A stretch of 64,000 nucleotides of DNA from an uncultured Lachnospiraceae bacterium (GCA_934432885.1 CAKRYY010000010.1:1-64000); one strand, 5' to 3'. Numbered from the stretch's first letter, positions 1-8,300 are shown. The notes: generated from the letters alone by a model not told the origin. Program-made: numbers and translations.

Positions 1-12
1 AAGAAGAGCAAA

Positions 13-50
13 CGGTCTGCGAAGCAGACAGAGAGCGCGAAAGCGCGGGT
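13..50 (+). repeat. Hairpin repeat, copy A, in leader of the SH3 protein gene
   Basis: A perfect stem GTCTGC-GAA-GCAGAC (15-29) is followed by GAGAGCGCGAAAGCGCG. The same arrangement, CTGC-GAA-GCAG then GAGGAGCGCGAAACG, occurs at 42834-42865 in the leader of another gene. Both lie upstream of genes for probable surface proteins. The element starts at the window edge, so its full extent and promoter are not visible. Confidence 0.5.
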
Positions 51-126
51 TTGCGAGTGTTACTTTGCAAAAGGAAAGAAGAGCAAATAAGCGATAAAAT
101 AAACGACCAAACGGAGGTGATATGCC

Positions 127-1125
127 GTGAGTAGGAATTGGAAGAAAAAGGCAGCAAGAGGCATAAAGGCAGCATTTTACGCTGCATTCTTAGGTTTGAA
201 CGTTTCTTTGACGACTCTCAGCGTTTGTGCGGAGGAAACATATCAGGTAGAAGAGGTACAGCTTCAGGGAACGATAACGACGGATTCTGCACTTAATGTC
301 CGCTCGGGTCCGGGAAAAAATTATGATGTGATTGCGAAGGTTGGAAATGATACAGTCCTTACGATTACGGGAAAAGCAGACAACGGCTGGTATCAGGTGG
401 AGATTGACGGTAAGACGGGCTTCGTATCGGATAAATATGTAAACGCATCTTCCGCAGAGAGCGATACCGCGCAGGAAAAGCTGGAAAAAGAAGCTGGAGA
501 ACCGGAGGAGGGCTATCATGGCCTGCGCCTGAGCCCCTTCGTATTAAAAATCCTTCTGGCAGTGGTCGGAATTGTTATTGTCGGTGCAATGCTTTTTGCC
601 ACGCTCCGTTCCTTAAAGGGCGATGAAGACGATGATGACGAAGACGACGAAGATGATGATGAAGCCGAAGATGACGACGGCGACGATGATGAAGCTGATG
701 ACGACGATGAAGAATATGAGGAAGAGCTGCGCAGAAGAAAACGTCGGAAAAAAGCAGTAGCCGCGCAGGAGAAAAAGACAGTAAAAGAGCATAAAAATAG
801 AAAAGAGACTTTAAAGAAAGCGCCCAAAAAGGAATATGTTCTGCGGGAAGAGGATTATCGGGTGCAGATTGATCCGAGCTTTTTTGAAGAAAAGGAGCCG
901 ATTGAGCAGCCGGCTATGGTAACGGGCTATCTGGAGCGCAAAAAGATAGAAGAGGAGGCAGAACGCCAAAGACAGCAAAAGGAGGCGCGTGCTGTAGCTG
1001 AAAAAGAGAATGAGGCTGAAAAGAGAAGCCAGCAGGCAGACCAGAAGCAGCAGGAGCTTGATCAGGCGATGCAGAAGCTTGACGAACTGCAAAAGGAAAT
1101 AGAGCGATTAAAGAATTTACAATAA
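127..1125 (+). CDS. SH3-domain membrane protein with acidic cytoplasmic stretch
   Basis: 332 aa from a GTG start; GGAGGTGA at 113-120 fixes it (the ATG at 122 hits a stop at once). An N-terminal hydrophobic segment (about residues 14-36) is followed by a bacterial SH3 domain (about 50-107) with the typical LNVRSGPG and GKTGFVSDKYV motifs. A second membrane segment lies near 138-160, then a run of about 35 almost purely Asp/Glu residues (166-203), a basic patch and a Gln/Glu/Lys-rich coiled coil to the end. SH3 domains of this type usually bind cell-wall peptides, so I infer an envelope protein with the wall-binding part outside and the acidic/coiled-coil part inside. Its precise role is unknown. 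Confidence 0.8.
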   Translation: MSRNWKKKAARGIKAAFYAAFLGLNVSLTTLSVCAEETYQVEEVQLQGTITTDSALNVRSGPGKNYDVIAKVGNDTVLTITGKADNGWYQVEIDGKTGFVSDKYVNASSAESDTAQEKLEKEAGEPEEGYHGLRLSPFVLKILLAVVGIVIVGAMLFATLRSLKGDEDDDDEDDEDDDEAEDDDGDDDEADDDDEEYEEELRRRKRRKKAVAAQEKKTVKEHKNRKETLKKAPKKEYVLREEDYRVQIDPSFFEEKEPIEQPAMVTGYLERKKIEEEAERQRQQKEARAVAEKENEAEKRSQQADQKQQELDQAMQKLDELQKEIERLKNLQ

Positions 1126-1150
1126 GTGAAGAATGCAGAAATCTATGAGT

Positions 1151-1202
1151 TAGTGCGCAGGTTTTTCTGATGGCTATGCCATATCAGGAATACTTGCGCC
1201 TG
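1151..1202. repeat. Imperfect long hairpin downstream of SH3 gene
   Basis: Arms GCGCAGGTTTTTCTGATGGC and GCCATATCAGGAATACTTGC face each other around a TAT loop and pair with a few mismatches. There is no long T-tract directly after it, so it is a poor intrinsic terminator; it may still protect the 3' end of the upstream message. Confidence 0.45.
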
Positions 1203-1284
1203 CTCTGTTTTATGCGGCTTGTTCAGGTCTTTTTCTACTAAAATACACATAGGATAGAGCGATTTCAGTGTGCAAGAGGTATGA

Positions 1285-2205
1285 ATGGAACTGACAACCT
1301 ATACATACGAAGCGATTATGCAGACGGCAGAGCGGCTGCGGAAATACTATCCGTTTATGGAAGAGGGCAGCATTGGCAGAAGTGTAATGGGAAAGGAGCT
1401 TTTGCTGCTGCGGATTGGAAGGGGAAAAAAGGCAGTATGCTACAGCGCCGCCTATCATGCGAATGAATGGATTACGACGCCGCTTCTATTACAGTTTGCA
1501 GAGGAATATGTGCGGGCAGTAGCAGAAGGCGGTATGCTGTACGGCGTGGATGCAAGAAGTCTGTACGAGCAGACCTCCCTGTATCTGCTTCCGGCTGTAA
1601 ATCCAGATGGCATAGACCTTGTTACAGGTACATTAAAAAAGGGACCCTATTATGAGCAGGCAGTAAGCATAGCGGATAACTACCCGGAGATTCCATTCCC
1701 GGACGGGTGGAAGGCAAATATAAATGGTGTGGACTTGAATTTGCAATTCCCCGCAGACTGGGAACTGGCAAGGCAGATTAAGTATGCACAGGGATACCGC
1801 AGCCCGGCGCCCCGGGATTATGTCGGGAGTGCACCGCTTTCACAGCCGGAGAGCAGAGCGGTATATGAATTTACAAAGGCGCATAATTTTTCGCTGATAC
1901 TCGCATACCATACACAGGGAGAGGTCATTTACTGGAAGTATAAGGATTTAGAGCCAGAACATTCCAGAGTGATTGCGGAATATTTTGGCAGGGTCAGCGG
2001 TTATACGGTAGAGGAAACGCCTTATGCCTCTGGCAATGCAGGCTATAAGGACTGGTTTATTTTGGAGTTTGACAGGCCGGGCTATACGATTGAAGCCGGT
2101 TATGGGGAAAGTCCGCTGCCTGTATCGGGATTTTTGGAGCTTTACCGGCGGAATACCGGAATCTTGACCGGCGGTATGACGCAGGCGATAAAGTGGGATT
2201 TATAA
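1285..2205 (+). CDS. M14-family zinc carboxypeptidase (gamma-D-glutamyl-diamino acid peptidase type)
   Basis: 306 aa. The M14 zinc motif HxxE is seen in AAYHANEWIT near residue 58, the third zinc His in LAYHTQGEVIYW near residue 213, and the catalytic Glu in YTIEAGYGESPLP near the C terminus. This subfamily (M14C; for example Bacillus ENP1) splits gamma-D-Glu-meso-diaminopimelate bonds in peptidoglycan peptides. There is no signal peptide, so a cytoplasmic role in muropeptide recycling is likely. ATG 1285 is preferred over the out-of-frame ATG 1281; AAGAGGT precedes it. Substrate is inferred from family only. Confidence 0.85.
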   Translation: MELTTYTYEAIMQTAERLRKYYPFMEEGSIGRSVMGKELLLLRIGRGKKAVCYSAAYHANEWITTPLLLQFAEEYVRAVAEGGMLYGVDARSLYEQTSLYLLPAVNPDGIDLVTGTLKKGPYYEQAVSIADNYPEIPFPDGWKANINGVDLNLQFPADWELARQIKYAQGYRSPAPRDYVGSAPLSQPESRAVYEFTKAHNFSLILAYHTQGEVIYWKYKDLEPEHSRVIAEYFGRVSGYTVEETPYASGNAGYKDWFILEFDRPGYTIEAGYGESPLPVSGFLELYRRNTGILTGGMTQAIKWDL

Positions 2206-2262
2206 TAATATAAGTAAGGTAAAATAGATAATTTTCTACAGGCAGAGCAGGGAGGCAGAAAA

Positions 2263-2766
2263 GTGTACGATAAGCTGACAAAATCAGATGTTGAGAAAAT
2301 GCAGCAGGAAATCGAGTATCGGAAATTAGAGCTTAGACCGAAGCTTTTGGAGGATGTAAAGGAAACAAGGGCGCATGGCGATTTGAGTGAAAACTTTGAG
2401 TATCACGCTGCAAAAAAGGAAAAAAATAAAAACGAGAGCAGGATTCGTTATCTGGAGCGGATGCTTAAGACGGCGCAGGTAATCGACGATTCCTCCAAAG
2501 AAGATGAGGTAGGAATGAACAATACCGTCACGGTGCTTTTCGAAGAGGATGGAAGCGTAGAAGAATACCGGATTGTAACGACAGTTCGGGGAGACTCTCT
2601 GCATAATCTGATTAGTATTGAATCACCGCTTGGAAAGGCTCTGATGGGGCATAAGGAGGGTGAGCGCGTAGAGGTTATAGTCAATGACAGCTACAGCTAT
2701 CCGGTTGTGATTCAGAAGATTGTAAATACGGAGGATGACTCCGGTGACAGAATCAGAAGCTATTGA
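2263..2766 (+). CDS. greA: Transcription elongation factor GreA family
   Basis: 167 aa from GTG 2263 with GGAGGC at 2251-2256. The N-terminal coiled coil carries the GreA signature GDLSENFEYHAAK near residue 45, including the acidic tip residues that reach the RNA polymerase active site and trigger cleavage of backtracked RNA. The C-terminal FKBP-like domain follows (about 85-160; ISIESPLGKALMGHKEGE). It differs from the canonical form (GDLSENAEY) by Phe for Ala and has a short extra C-terminal tail, so a GreA paralogue is possible. Confidence 0.88.
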   Translation: MYDKLTKSDVEKMQQEIEYRKLELRPKLLEDVKETRAHGDLSENFEYHAAKKEKNKNESRIRYLERMLKTAQVIDDSSKEDEVGMNNTVTVLFEEDGSVEEYRIVTTVRGDSLHNLISIESPLGKALMGHKEGERVEVIVNDSYSYPVVIQKIVNTEDDSGDRIRSY

Positions 2767-2831
2767 TGTATATTTGCAAAAAGCACGGGCATACTGGAAT
2801 TGTAAAAAAATTCTAAGTGAGGTGCACGTGT

Positions 2832-3290
2832 ATGATATTGACAGAAAAAGAAGCAACCAGTATTCAGGATCTTCAGACACAGGAGGAAACCTGTATCAAA
2901 AAGTACGAGAAGTATGAACAGCAGGCGCATGATACGGAGTTAAAGAGCCTGTTTCAGAGATTAAAGAAAGAGGAACAGACACATTATGATTCTCTCGGAC
3001 AGGTTTTAAAGGGAAGCGTACCCTCCTGCAACTGCAACGATTCCGACGGAAAAGACTATCAGCCGAAGCGTACTTACGATCAGATGACCAACTCTGAAGA
3101 AAAAAAGGAGGACTGCTTCCTTGCGACCGACTGCATCGGTACAGAAAAGCTGGTATCTTCGGAATACAATACCAATGTATTTACCTGCAGTGATTCTGAG
3201 GTAAGAAAGCTTCTTGCGGATATTCAGATTGAGGAGCAGAATCATGCGGAGATGCTCTATAAATACAAACAGGTAAATGGAATGTCATAA
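2832..3290 (+). CDS. Ferritin-like / spore coat CotF-like protein
   Basis: 152 aa; ATG 2832 is chosen because GTGAGGTG (2817-2824) lies 7 nt upstream, rejecting the longer GTG start at 2817. The N-terminal part (residues 8-57) is a helical hairpin with repeated Glu/His (EEQTHYDSLGQVL), and the C-terminal helix ends EEQNHAEMLYKYK, the pattern of ferritin-like/CotF-family proteins in spore formers. A central Cys-containing linker (SCNCND) is polar. I infer a spore coat or rubrerythrin-like protein; metal binding is not proved. Confidence 0.7.
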   Translation: MILTEKEATSIQDLQTQEETCIKKYEKYEQQAHDTELKSLFQRLKKEEQTHYDSLGQVLKGSVPSCNCNDSDGKDYQPKRTYDQMTNSEEKKEDCFLATDCIGTEKLVSSEYNTNVFTCSDSEVRKLLADIQIEEQNHAEMLYKYKQVNGMS

Positions 3291-3318
3291 TATATCTGTA
3301 AAAGAATACGTTCAGAAA

Positions 3319-3346
3319 GTGCGGCCTTTTTAAGGCTGCACTTTTT
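3319..3346 (+). terminator. Rho-independent terminator of the ferritin-like gene
   Basis: Stem GTGCGGCCTT / AAGGCTGCAC with a TTT loop, followed by TTTTT. The element AATAGGAAATGAAGTTTGCC (3351-3370) follows directly; see the ATAGGAAA repeat family. Confidence 0.85.
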
Positions 3347-3350
3347 ATGT

Positions 3351-3370
3351 AATAGGAAATGAAGTTTGCC
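3351..3370. repeat. Short ATAGGAAA-type repeat fragment after terminator
   Basis: AATAGGAAATGAAGTTT resembles the reverse complement of AAACTTCATTTCCATAA at 17401-17417 and the AGGAAACTTCGTTTTC at 8361-8376. It sits directly behind a terminator T-tract, as other members do. Confidence 0.45.
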
Positions 3371-3399
3371 TTACAACTCTTTTGTTCTTTTTGCAGATA

Positions 3400-3408
3400 T
3401 GGTATGCT
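3400..3408 (+). promoter_or_regulatory. Probable extended -10 promoter of the GTPase-ribonuclease fusion gene
   Basis: TGGTATGCT is an extended -10 (TGn + TATGCT). A weak -35 TTGTTC lies 15 nt before it. The same GATATGGTATGCTT string occurs at 29643-29656 before another gene. Confidence 0.4.
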
Positions 3409-3482
3409 TTGATATAGACCTTGAAGCCTGCAATAGGCAGGAGCTGGTTTTGAGATATATGCTTGCAGTAGGGAGAAAGGAA

Positions 3483-6128
3483 ATGTCAAAGACACTTATT
3501 TTGGGAATGTTAGCGCATGTAGACGCTGGGAAAACGACTCTGACAGAAGGACTGCTTTATACGAGCGGGATGCTGCGTAAGGTGGGCAGAGTCGATAAGG
3601 GAGATGCGTTTCTGGATACCTTTGAAATGGAAAAACAGAGGGGCATCACGATTTTTTCAAAGCAGGCGCTGCTGCATACGGATGCCTTTGACATTATGCT
3701 GATGGACACGCCGGGGCATGTGGATTTTGCGCCTGAGATGGAGCGTATTTTGCAGGTGCTTGACGCTGCGGTGCTGGTTATCAGCGCAGCGGATGGGATT
3801 CAGGCACATACCCGTACGCTCTGGAGGCTGCTGCAGCAATATGACATACCTGTCGTTTTATTTATAAATAAAATGGACCAGCAGGGCAGTGACCGTGATA
3901 AGCTGATGCAGGAATTAAAGGAAGCCTTTGGCGATGGCTGTGTGGATGTTATGCAGAGCGCTTCCTTTCAGGAAGAAGCCGCCATGTGCGACGAAAGGGC
4001 GCTGAATATCTTTTTGGAAACAGGGACGCTGCCGACTTCCATATTGCAGGAAATGATTTTGGAGCGCAGACTTTTTCCCTGCTATTTTGGGTCTGCGCTT
4101 AAGCTTGAGGGTATTTTGGAGCTTCTTAATGGGATACAGCAGTATCTGCCTGCGCCGCTTTATCCGCAGGACTTTGGCGCACGCGTCTATAAGATTGCAC
4201 GCGATGTGCAGGGAGTGAGACTGACTTATTTAAAGATTACCGGAGGGACGCTTTGTGTGCGGCAGCTTTTGGAAACAGGAGCGGCGGGCGAACAGGAAAA
4301 GGTCAGCCAGATTCGTTTGTATTCCGGTGAAAAGTATGAGACACTGAGCGAGGCGCATGCAGGCATGGTAGTGGCAGTTACCGGACTGGAGCACAGCTTT
4401 GCAGGGCAGGGACTTGGCGTAGAAAAGGAAACAGTGCTGCCGCTTTTGGAGCCGGTGCTTTCCTACCGTCTGATTTTACCGCAGGGGGCGGATGCAGCGC
4501 AGGTGCTGCCAAAAATCCGTCAGCTTTCTGAGGAGGAGCCTGCTCTTAGCGTGGCATGGGACGAAGAACACAAAGAGATTCATTTAAAACTGATGGGTGA
4601 GGTGCAGCTTGAGATTCTGCAGCAGCTCATAAAGGAACGATTTGGTCTGGAGGTTTCCTTTGGACCTGGAAATATTGTATATAAGGAAACGATTGCAGAT
4701 ACGGTGGAGGGAGTCGGGCATTTTGAGCCGCTGCGCCATTATGCAGAGGTACACCTTTTACTGGAACCGGGAGAACGTGGCAGTGGTATGCAGTTTGCAA
4801 GCGCATGCAGCGAGGATATTCTGGACCGCAACTGGCAGCGCCTGATACTGACGCATCTGCGTGAGCGGGAGCACAGGGGCGTTTTGACCGGCTCTGCGCT
4901 GACGGATGTCAGGATTACGTTAGTTTCCGGCAGGGCGCATAAAAAGCATACAGAGGGCGGAGATTTCAGACAGGCGACCTATCGTGCGGTACGGCAGGGA
5001 CTTAAACAGGCGCAGAGCATCCTGCTGGAGCCATACAATACCTTTGAACTGGCAGTGCCGGAAAATATGATTGGACGGGCGATGACGGATTTGGAACGGC
5101 TTTTCTGCACCACCTCCCAGCCAGAGCTGCGGGAGGGGATGGCGCATTTTAGAGGAAATGGACCTGTCGCATGCCTCCAGAATTATCAGAAGGAGGTAAC
5201 GGCATATACCAGAGGACTTGGAGCACTTTCCTGTGCGCTTTCAGGCTATGGCATCTGTCATAATGCAAAAGAGGTTATAGAAGCAAAGGGCTATGATTGT
5301 GAGCGTGATGTCAGAAATCCGTCCGACTCGGTATTTTGCGCACATGGCGCAGGCTTTCTGGTACCCTGGGATGAGGTCCCGGATTATATGCACCTGCCAT
5401 CCATACTGAGTCCTTCAAAGGAGAAGGAGACAGAAGAGAAACGTCAGATGCACCGCCGCGAAAGCAGGCAGGAGGAGCTGACAATAGGCACAGAGGAAAT
5501 TGATGAGATTTTAAGAAAGACCGCCTATGCAAATCAGAAGGATGACTTTCTGCCGCATAAGGGTATTTCGGCAAAGAGACAAAAGAGCCTGGCATCTGCG
5601 CCGGAGGTGCAGGGCGCGCAGATAAGGCGGTATCAGCAGCAGAAAACAGAGGGGGAATATCTGCTGGTAGACGGCTATAATATTATTTTTGCATGGGAGG
5701 AGCTGCGGGAGCTGGCAAGAGAAAATCTTGACAGCGCCAGAGGCAGGCTGCTGGATATTCTATGCAATTATCAGGGGATAAGGGGCTGTGAGCTGATTGC
5801 AGTCTTTGATGCGTACAGACTGGAAGGGCATGCGGAGGAGGCATTTTCCTATCATAATATTCATGTTGTCTTTACAAGGGAAGCGGAGACAGCGGATGGC
5901 TATATTGAGCGGTTTGCGCATGAGAATGGAAAAAAATACCGTATCAGCGTGGCAACCTCGGATGGTCTGGAACAGATTATTATCCGGGGCGCAGGCTGTA
6001 TACTGATTTCTGCAAGAGAGCTGGAAGCAGAGATAAAGCGGGCAGGCTCAGAGTCGCTGACACAGTATCAGGAGAGACAGGAAAAGGGAAAAATATTTTT
6101 ATCAGACGCTTTTCCCCATCTCGATTAG
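3483..6128 (+). CDS. TetM/EF-G-like ribosomal GTPase fused to a Rae1/YacP-type NYN endoribonuclease
   Basis: 881 aa from ATG 3483; GGGAGAAAGG lies just upstream, and the longer reading frame to 3366 has no ribosome site. Residues 1 to about 640 are a translational GTPase: G1 AHVDAGKTT (11-19), G2 RGIT (53-56), G3 DTPGH (75-79), G4 NKMD (129-132), G5 GSALK (about 203), then EF-G-like domains II-V with HTEGGDFRQATYRAVRQG and TRGLGALSCALSGYG. After a charged linker (about 640-722), residues 723-881 match the Rae1/YacP NYN fold: LLVDGYNIIFAWEEL, IAVFDAYRLEG, ETADGYIE and VATSDGLEQ, keeping acidic residues D730, D776, D805 and D827. Rae1 cuts mRNA in the ribosomal A site in Bacillus. I infer a factor that enters the ribosome by its GTPase part and brings a nuclease. 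Annotation as plain tetracycline resistance is not justified. Its 3' end overlaps the opposing trmB-like gene by 27 bp. Confidence 0.88.
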   Translation: MSKTLILGMLAHVDAGKTTLTEGLLYTSGMLRKVGRVDKGDAFLDTFEMEKQRGITIFSKQALLHTDAFDIMLMDTPGHVDFAPEMERILQVLDAAVLVISAADGIQAHTRTLWRLLQQYDIPVVLFINKMDQQGSDRDKLMQELKEAFGDGCVDVMQSASFQEEAAMCDERALNIFLETGTLPTSILQEMILERRLFPCYFGSALKLEGILELLNGIQQYLPAPLYPQDFGARVYKIARDVQGVRLTYLKITGGTLCVRQLLETGAAGEQEKVSQIRLYSGEKYETLSEAHAGMVVAVTGLEHSFAGQGLGVEKETVLPLLEPVLSYRLILPQGADAAQVLPKIRQLSEEEPALSVAWDEEHKEIHLKLMGEVQLEILQQLIKERFGLEVSFGPGNIVYKETIADTVEGVGHFEPLRHYAEVHLLLEPGERGSGMQFASACSEDILDRNWQRLILTHLREREHRGVLTGSALTDVRITLVSGRAHKKHTEGGDFRQATYRAVRQGLKQAQSILLEPYNTFELAVPENMIGRAMTDLERLFCTTSQPELREGMAHFRGNGPVACLQNYQKEVTAYTRGLGALSCALSGYGICHNAKEVIEAKGYDCERDVRNPSDSVFCAHGAGFLVPWDEVPDYMHLPSILSPSKEKETEEKRQMHRRESRQEELTIGTEEIDEILRKTAYANQKDDFLPHKGISAKRQKSLASAPEVQGAQIRRYQQQKTEGEYLLVDGYNIIFAWEELRELARENLDSARGRLLDILCNYQGIRGCELIAVFDAYRLEGHAEEAFSYHNIHVVFTREAETADGYIERFAHENGKKYRISVATSDGLEQIIIRGAGCILISARELEAEIKRAGSESLTQYQERQEKGKIFLSDAFPHLD

Positions 6129-6800
6129 GGTAATCTCATTTTTGAGCATTTCCTTGAATACATCGACAAGGTTTTTATTTTTGGAAAACAGGCAGGTGGC
6201 ATTTTCACCGGCGAGAATACTGCCGGTCAGCACCTTGATGGAATCCACAATGAGGCGTATCTGCGCCTCTTTTTTTTGCGTCCGGTAAACAACTGCGCCG
6301 TTAAGCGGACAGGGTATATCCGTCAGGATGACAACACGTTTTTCTTCCTCTGTCTGCTGCTTTAGATAGGGCAGCAGCACTGATAGAATGTCGCCGGGAA
6401 CGGAAATATAGAGCCGTTGTCTGGTTTCCAGAATCAGGGTGATGAGCTTATCCATAATCTGCTGCTCACCCCGTATGGTGATGTAGCCCTGTGTCTGCTC
6501 CTGCTTTTGCGGCAGGCGCGGCAGCAGGCTTTCCTGCTTCATCCGAAGCCTGCGGATAACATTGTCGCTGAATTCTGCAAAGGGAACCGCCATATAGCGG
6601 ACTGCGGTTTCCTCCATGATATAGGCAGCGCCCTTATCTACAAGTCCGGCAAGGGCGGTATAGGTATTGGAACGGGAGATACCAGTAAGCTTTGCAGCTT
6701 CGTAGCCCGACATCTCGCCGTGTGAAAGCAGGGTCAGGTACAGGTTGGCTTCCTGTCTGGTCAGACCAAAATGCAGAAGCTCCTCTGTGATAGGATACAT
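6102..6800 (-). CDS. TrmB-family helix-turn-helix transcriptional regulator
   Basis: 232 aa. Residues 10-65 form the TrmB winged helix (LTRQEANLYLTLLSHGEMSG, then ISRSNTYTALAGLVDKG), followed by a coiled region and a C-terminal PLD-like sensor domain (from about residue 105; GEQQIMDKLITLILETRQRL). Start is fixed by AAAGGAG upstream. It is divergent from lysA and both lie beside an 11-bp inverted repeat (6821-6884), so it probably represses itself and may control lysA. The C-terminal domain of TrmB proteins often senses small sugars; the ligand here is unknown. It converges on and overlaps the GTPase fusion gene. Confidence 0.82.
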   Translation of the reverse strand: MYPITEELLHFGLTRQEANLYLTLLSHGEMSGYEAAKLTGISRSNTYTALAGLVDKGAAYIMEETAVRYMAVPFAEFSDNVIRRLRMKQESLLPRLPQKQEQTQGYITIRGEQQIMDKLITLILETRQRLYISVPGDILSVLLPYLKQQTEEEKRVVILTDIPCPLNGAVVYRTQKKEAQIRLIVDSIKVLTGSILAGENATCLFSKNKNLVDVFKEMLKNEITLIEMGKSV

Positions 6801-6820
6801 AATAAAACTCCTTTCTGTTT

Positions 6821-6884
6821 AGGAACACTATGAATGAAAAAATGAATTTTGTCAAGAAAAACAGGGATAAATAATAGTGTTCCT
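6821..6884. promoter_or_regulatory. Paired operator: 11-bp inverted repeat between trmB-like gene and lysA
   Basis: AGGAACACTAT at 6821-6831 and ATAGTGTTCCT at 6874-6884 are perfect inverted copies 42 bp apart (53 bp centre to centre, about five helical turns). The left copy overlaps the -10 of the trmB-like promoter; the right copy lies between that promoter and the lysA -35. I infer autoregulation, perhaps by looping. Confidence 0.65.
6827..6855 (-). promoter_or_regulatory. Promoter of trmB-like gene
   Basis: On the minus strand TTGACA (6850-6855) and CATAGT (6827-6832) are spaced 17 bp. The -10 lies inside the left operator arm. Confidence 0.6.
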
Positions 6885-6913
6885 GAAAAATACTATCAAA
6901 AAGAAAAATAAGA

Positions 6914-6943
6914 TTGACACGAAAGGTGCGCACATACTATAAT
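6914..6943 (+). promoter_or_regulatory. Sigma-A promoter of lysA
   Basis: TTGACA (6914-6919) and TATAAT (6938-6943), both perfect, with an 18-bp spacer, 48 bp before the start codon. Confidence 0.8.
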
Positions 6944-6990
6944 GTCGATGAAATGAAAAGCTCCAAAGAGAAGAAAGGTGAGAGACGAAG

Positions 6991-8253
6991 ATGGAAAAGA
7001 AACCCTTTGTGACACTAGAGCAGGTAAAAGAAATGGCAGCGGCTTATCCTACGCCGTTTCATCTGTATGACGAGAAAGGCATCAGGGAAAATGCACGCCG
7101 TGTAAAAGAGGCGTTTGCATGGAATCCCGGCTTTAAAGAATATTTTGCAGTAAAGGCAACCCCCAATCCATATCTGATGCAGATTTTAAGAGAGGAAGGA
7201 ATCGGTGTGGACTGCTCCTCTTATACGGAGCTGTATCTTTCCGATAAGGTTGGATTTTCAGGAAATGAAATCATGTTTTCCTCTAATGTAACGCCAGAGG
7301 AGGATTTTAAACTGGCATCCGATTTGGGAGCGATTATCAATTTTGATGATATTACCCATTTGAAATTTTATGAAAAAATAGCGCCCTTCCATGAAACGAT
7401 GTGCTGCCGGTATAATCCGGGCGGAAATTTTGAAATCCACAATCAGATTATGGACACGCCGAAGGATGCAAAATACGGCATGACAAAGGAACAGATGATG
7501 GATGCGTTCCGCTATATGAAGGAAAAGGGCGTAAAGCATTTTGGTATTCACGCGTTTCTGGCAAGCAATACGATTTCAGAATCCTATTATCCCAAGCTGG
7601 CAAAAATCTTGTTTAAGCTGGCAGTGGAGCTGCATAATGAGCTGGATATTCATATTGCTTTTGTTAATCTTTCCGGCGGCGTAGGAATTCCCTATCGCCC
7701 TGAGGATAAGCCAAATGATATTATGGTAATTGGCGAGGGCGTGCGCAAGGCGTATGAGGAGGTCATTGTCCCTGCGGGAATGGGAGATCTGGCAATCTTT
7801 ACAGAAATGGGTCGTTTTATGCTTGCTCCTTACGGCTGTCTCGTGACAAAGGCAATTCACGAAAAGCATATCTGGAAGGAATACATTGGTGTGGACGCCT
7901 GTGCGGCAAATCTGATGCGTCCTGCGATTTACGGCGCATATCATCATATTACCGTACTGGGCAAGGAAAATGCCCCGCGTGACCATGTCTATGATGTGAC
8001 GGGCGGACTTTGTGAAAACTGTGATAAATTTGCAGTTGACCGTTCTCTGCCGGAGATTGAAATAGGAGATTATCTGGTAATTCACGATACCGGTGCGCAT
8101 GGATTTTCAATGGGCTACAATTATAATGGCAAGCTTCGCAGCGCCGAGCTTCTTTTGCAGGAGGACGGCAGCACCAAATTGATTCGCCGTGCAGAGACGA
8201 AGGAAGATTATTTTGCAACGCTTGACCTTGATGCGTTTGATAAGAAAGCCTGA
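6991..8253 (+). CDS. lysA: Diaminopimelate decarboxylase
   Basis: 420 aa fold-type III PLP enzyme converting meso-diaminopimelate to L-lysine. The PLP lysine is K55 in YFAVKATPNP; NLSGGVGIPYRP is the glycine-rich phosphate site; GGLCENCDKFA carries the second-subunit Cys-Glu motif; and DTGAHGFSMGYNYNGKLRSA is the typical C-terminal motif. The start has AGAAAGGTGAG upstream. It stands apart from dapA/dapB (30.5-33.3 kb), with its own strong promoter and the adjacent TrmB-like regulator. Some related decarboxylases use carboxynorspermidine or arginine; the motifs favour LysA. Confidence 0.88.
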   Translation: MEKKPFVTLEQVKEMAAAYPTPFHLYDEKGIRENARRVKEAFAWNPGFKEYFAVKATPNPYLMQILREEGIGVDCSSYTELYLSDKVGFSGNEIMFSSNVTPEEDFKLASDLGAIINFDDITHLKFYEKIAPFHETMCCRYNPGGNFEIHNQIMDTPKDAKYGMTKEQMMDAFRYMKEKGVKHFGIHAFLASNTISESYYPKLAKILFKLAVELHNELDIHIAFVNLSGGVGIPYRPEDKPNDIMVIGEGVRKAYEEVIVPAGMGDLAIFTEMGRFMLAPYGCLVTKAIHEKHIWKEYIGVDACAANLMRPAIYGAYHHITVLGKENAPRDHVYDVTGGLCENCDKFAVDRSLPEIEIGDYLVIHDTGAHGFSMGYNYNGKLRSAELLLQEDGSTKLIRRAETKEDYFATLDLDAFDKKA

Positions 8254-8300
8254 AGCATAAGGGTATCATAAAACTTATTCGTAAAAACAGAAACTGAGAA

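Noticed and set aside
516..827. Minus-strand poly-Ser frame
   Set aside because: Complement of the acidic GAT/GAA-rich stretch of the SH3 protein gene; no ribosome site.
3483..6128. Tetracycline resistance gene
   Set aside because: The GTPase part is TetM-like, but the nuclease fusion and chromosomal housekeeping setting do not support a resistance call.
7576..8100. 174-aa minus-strand frame
   Set aside because: Antisense to lysA, composition typical of a shadow frame.
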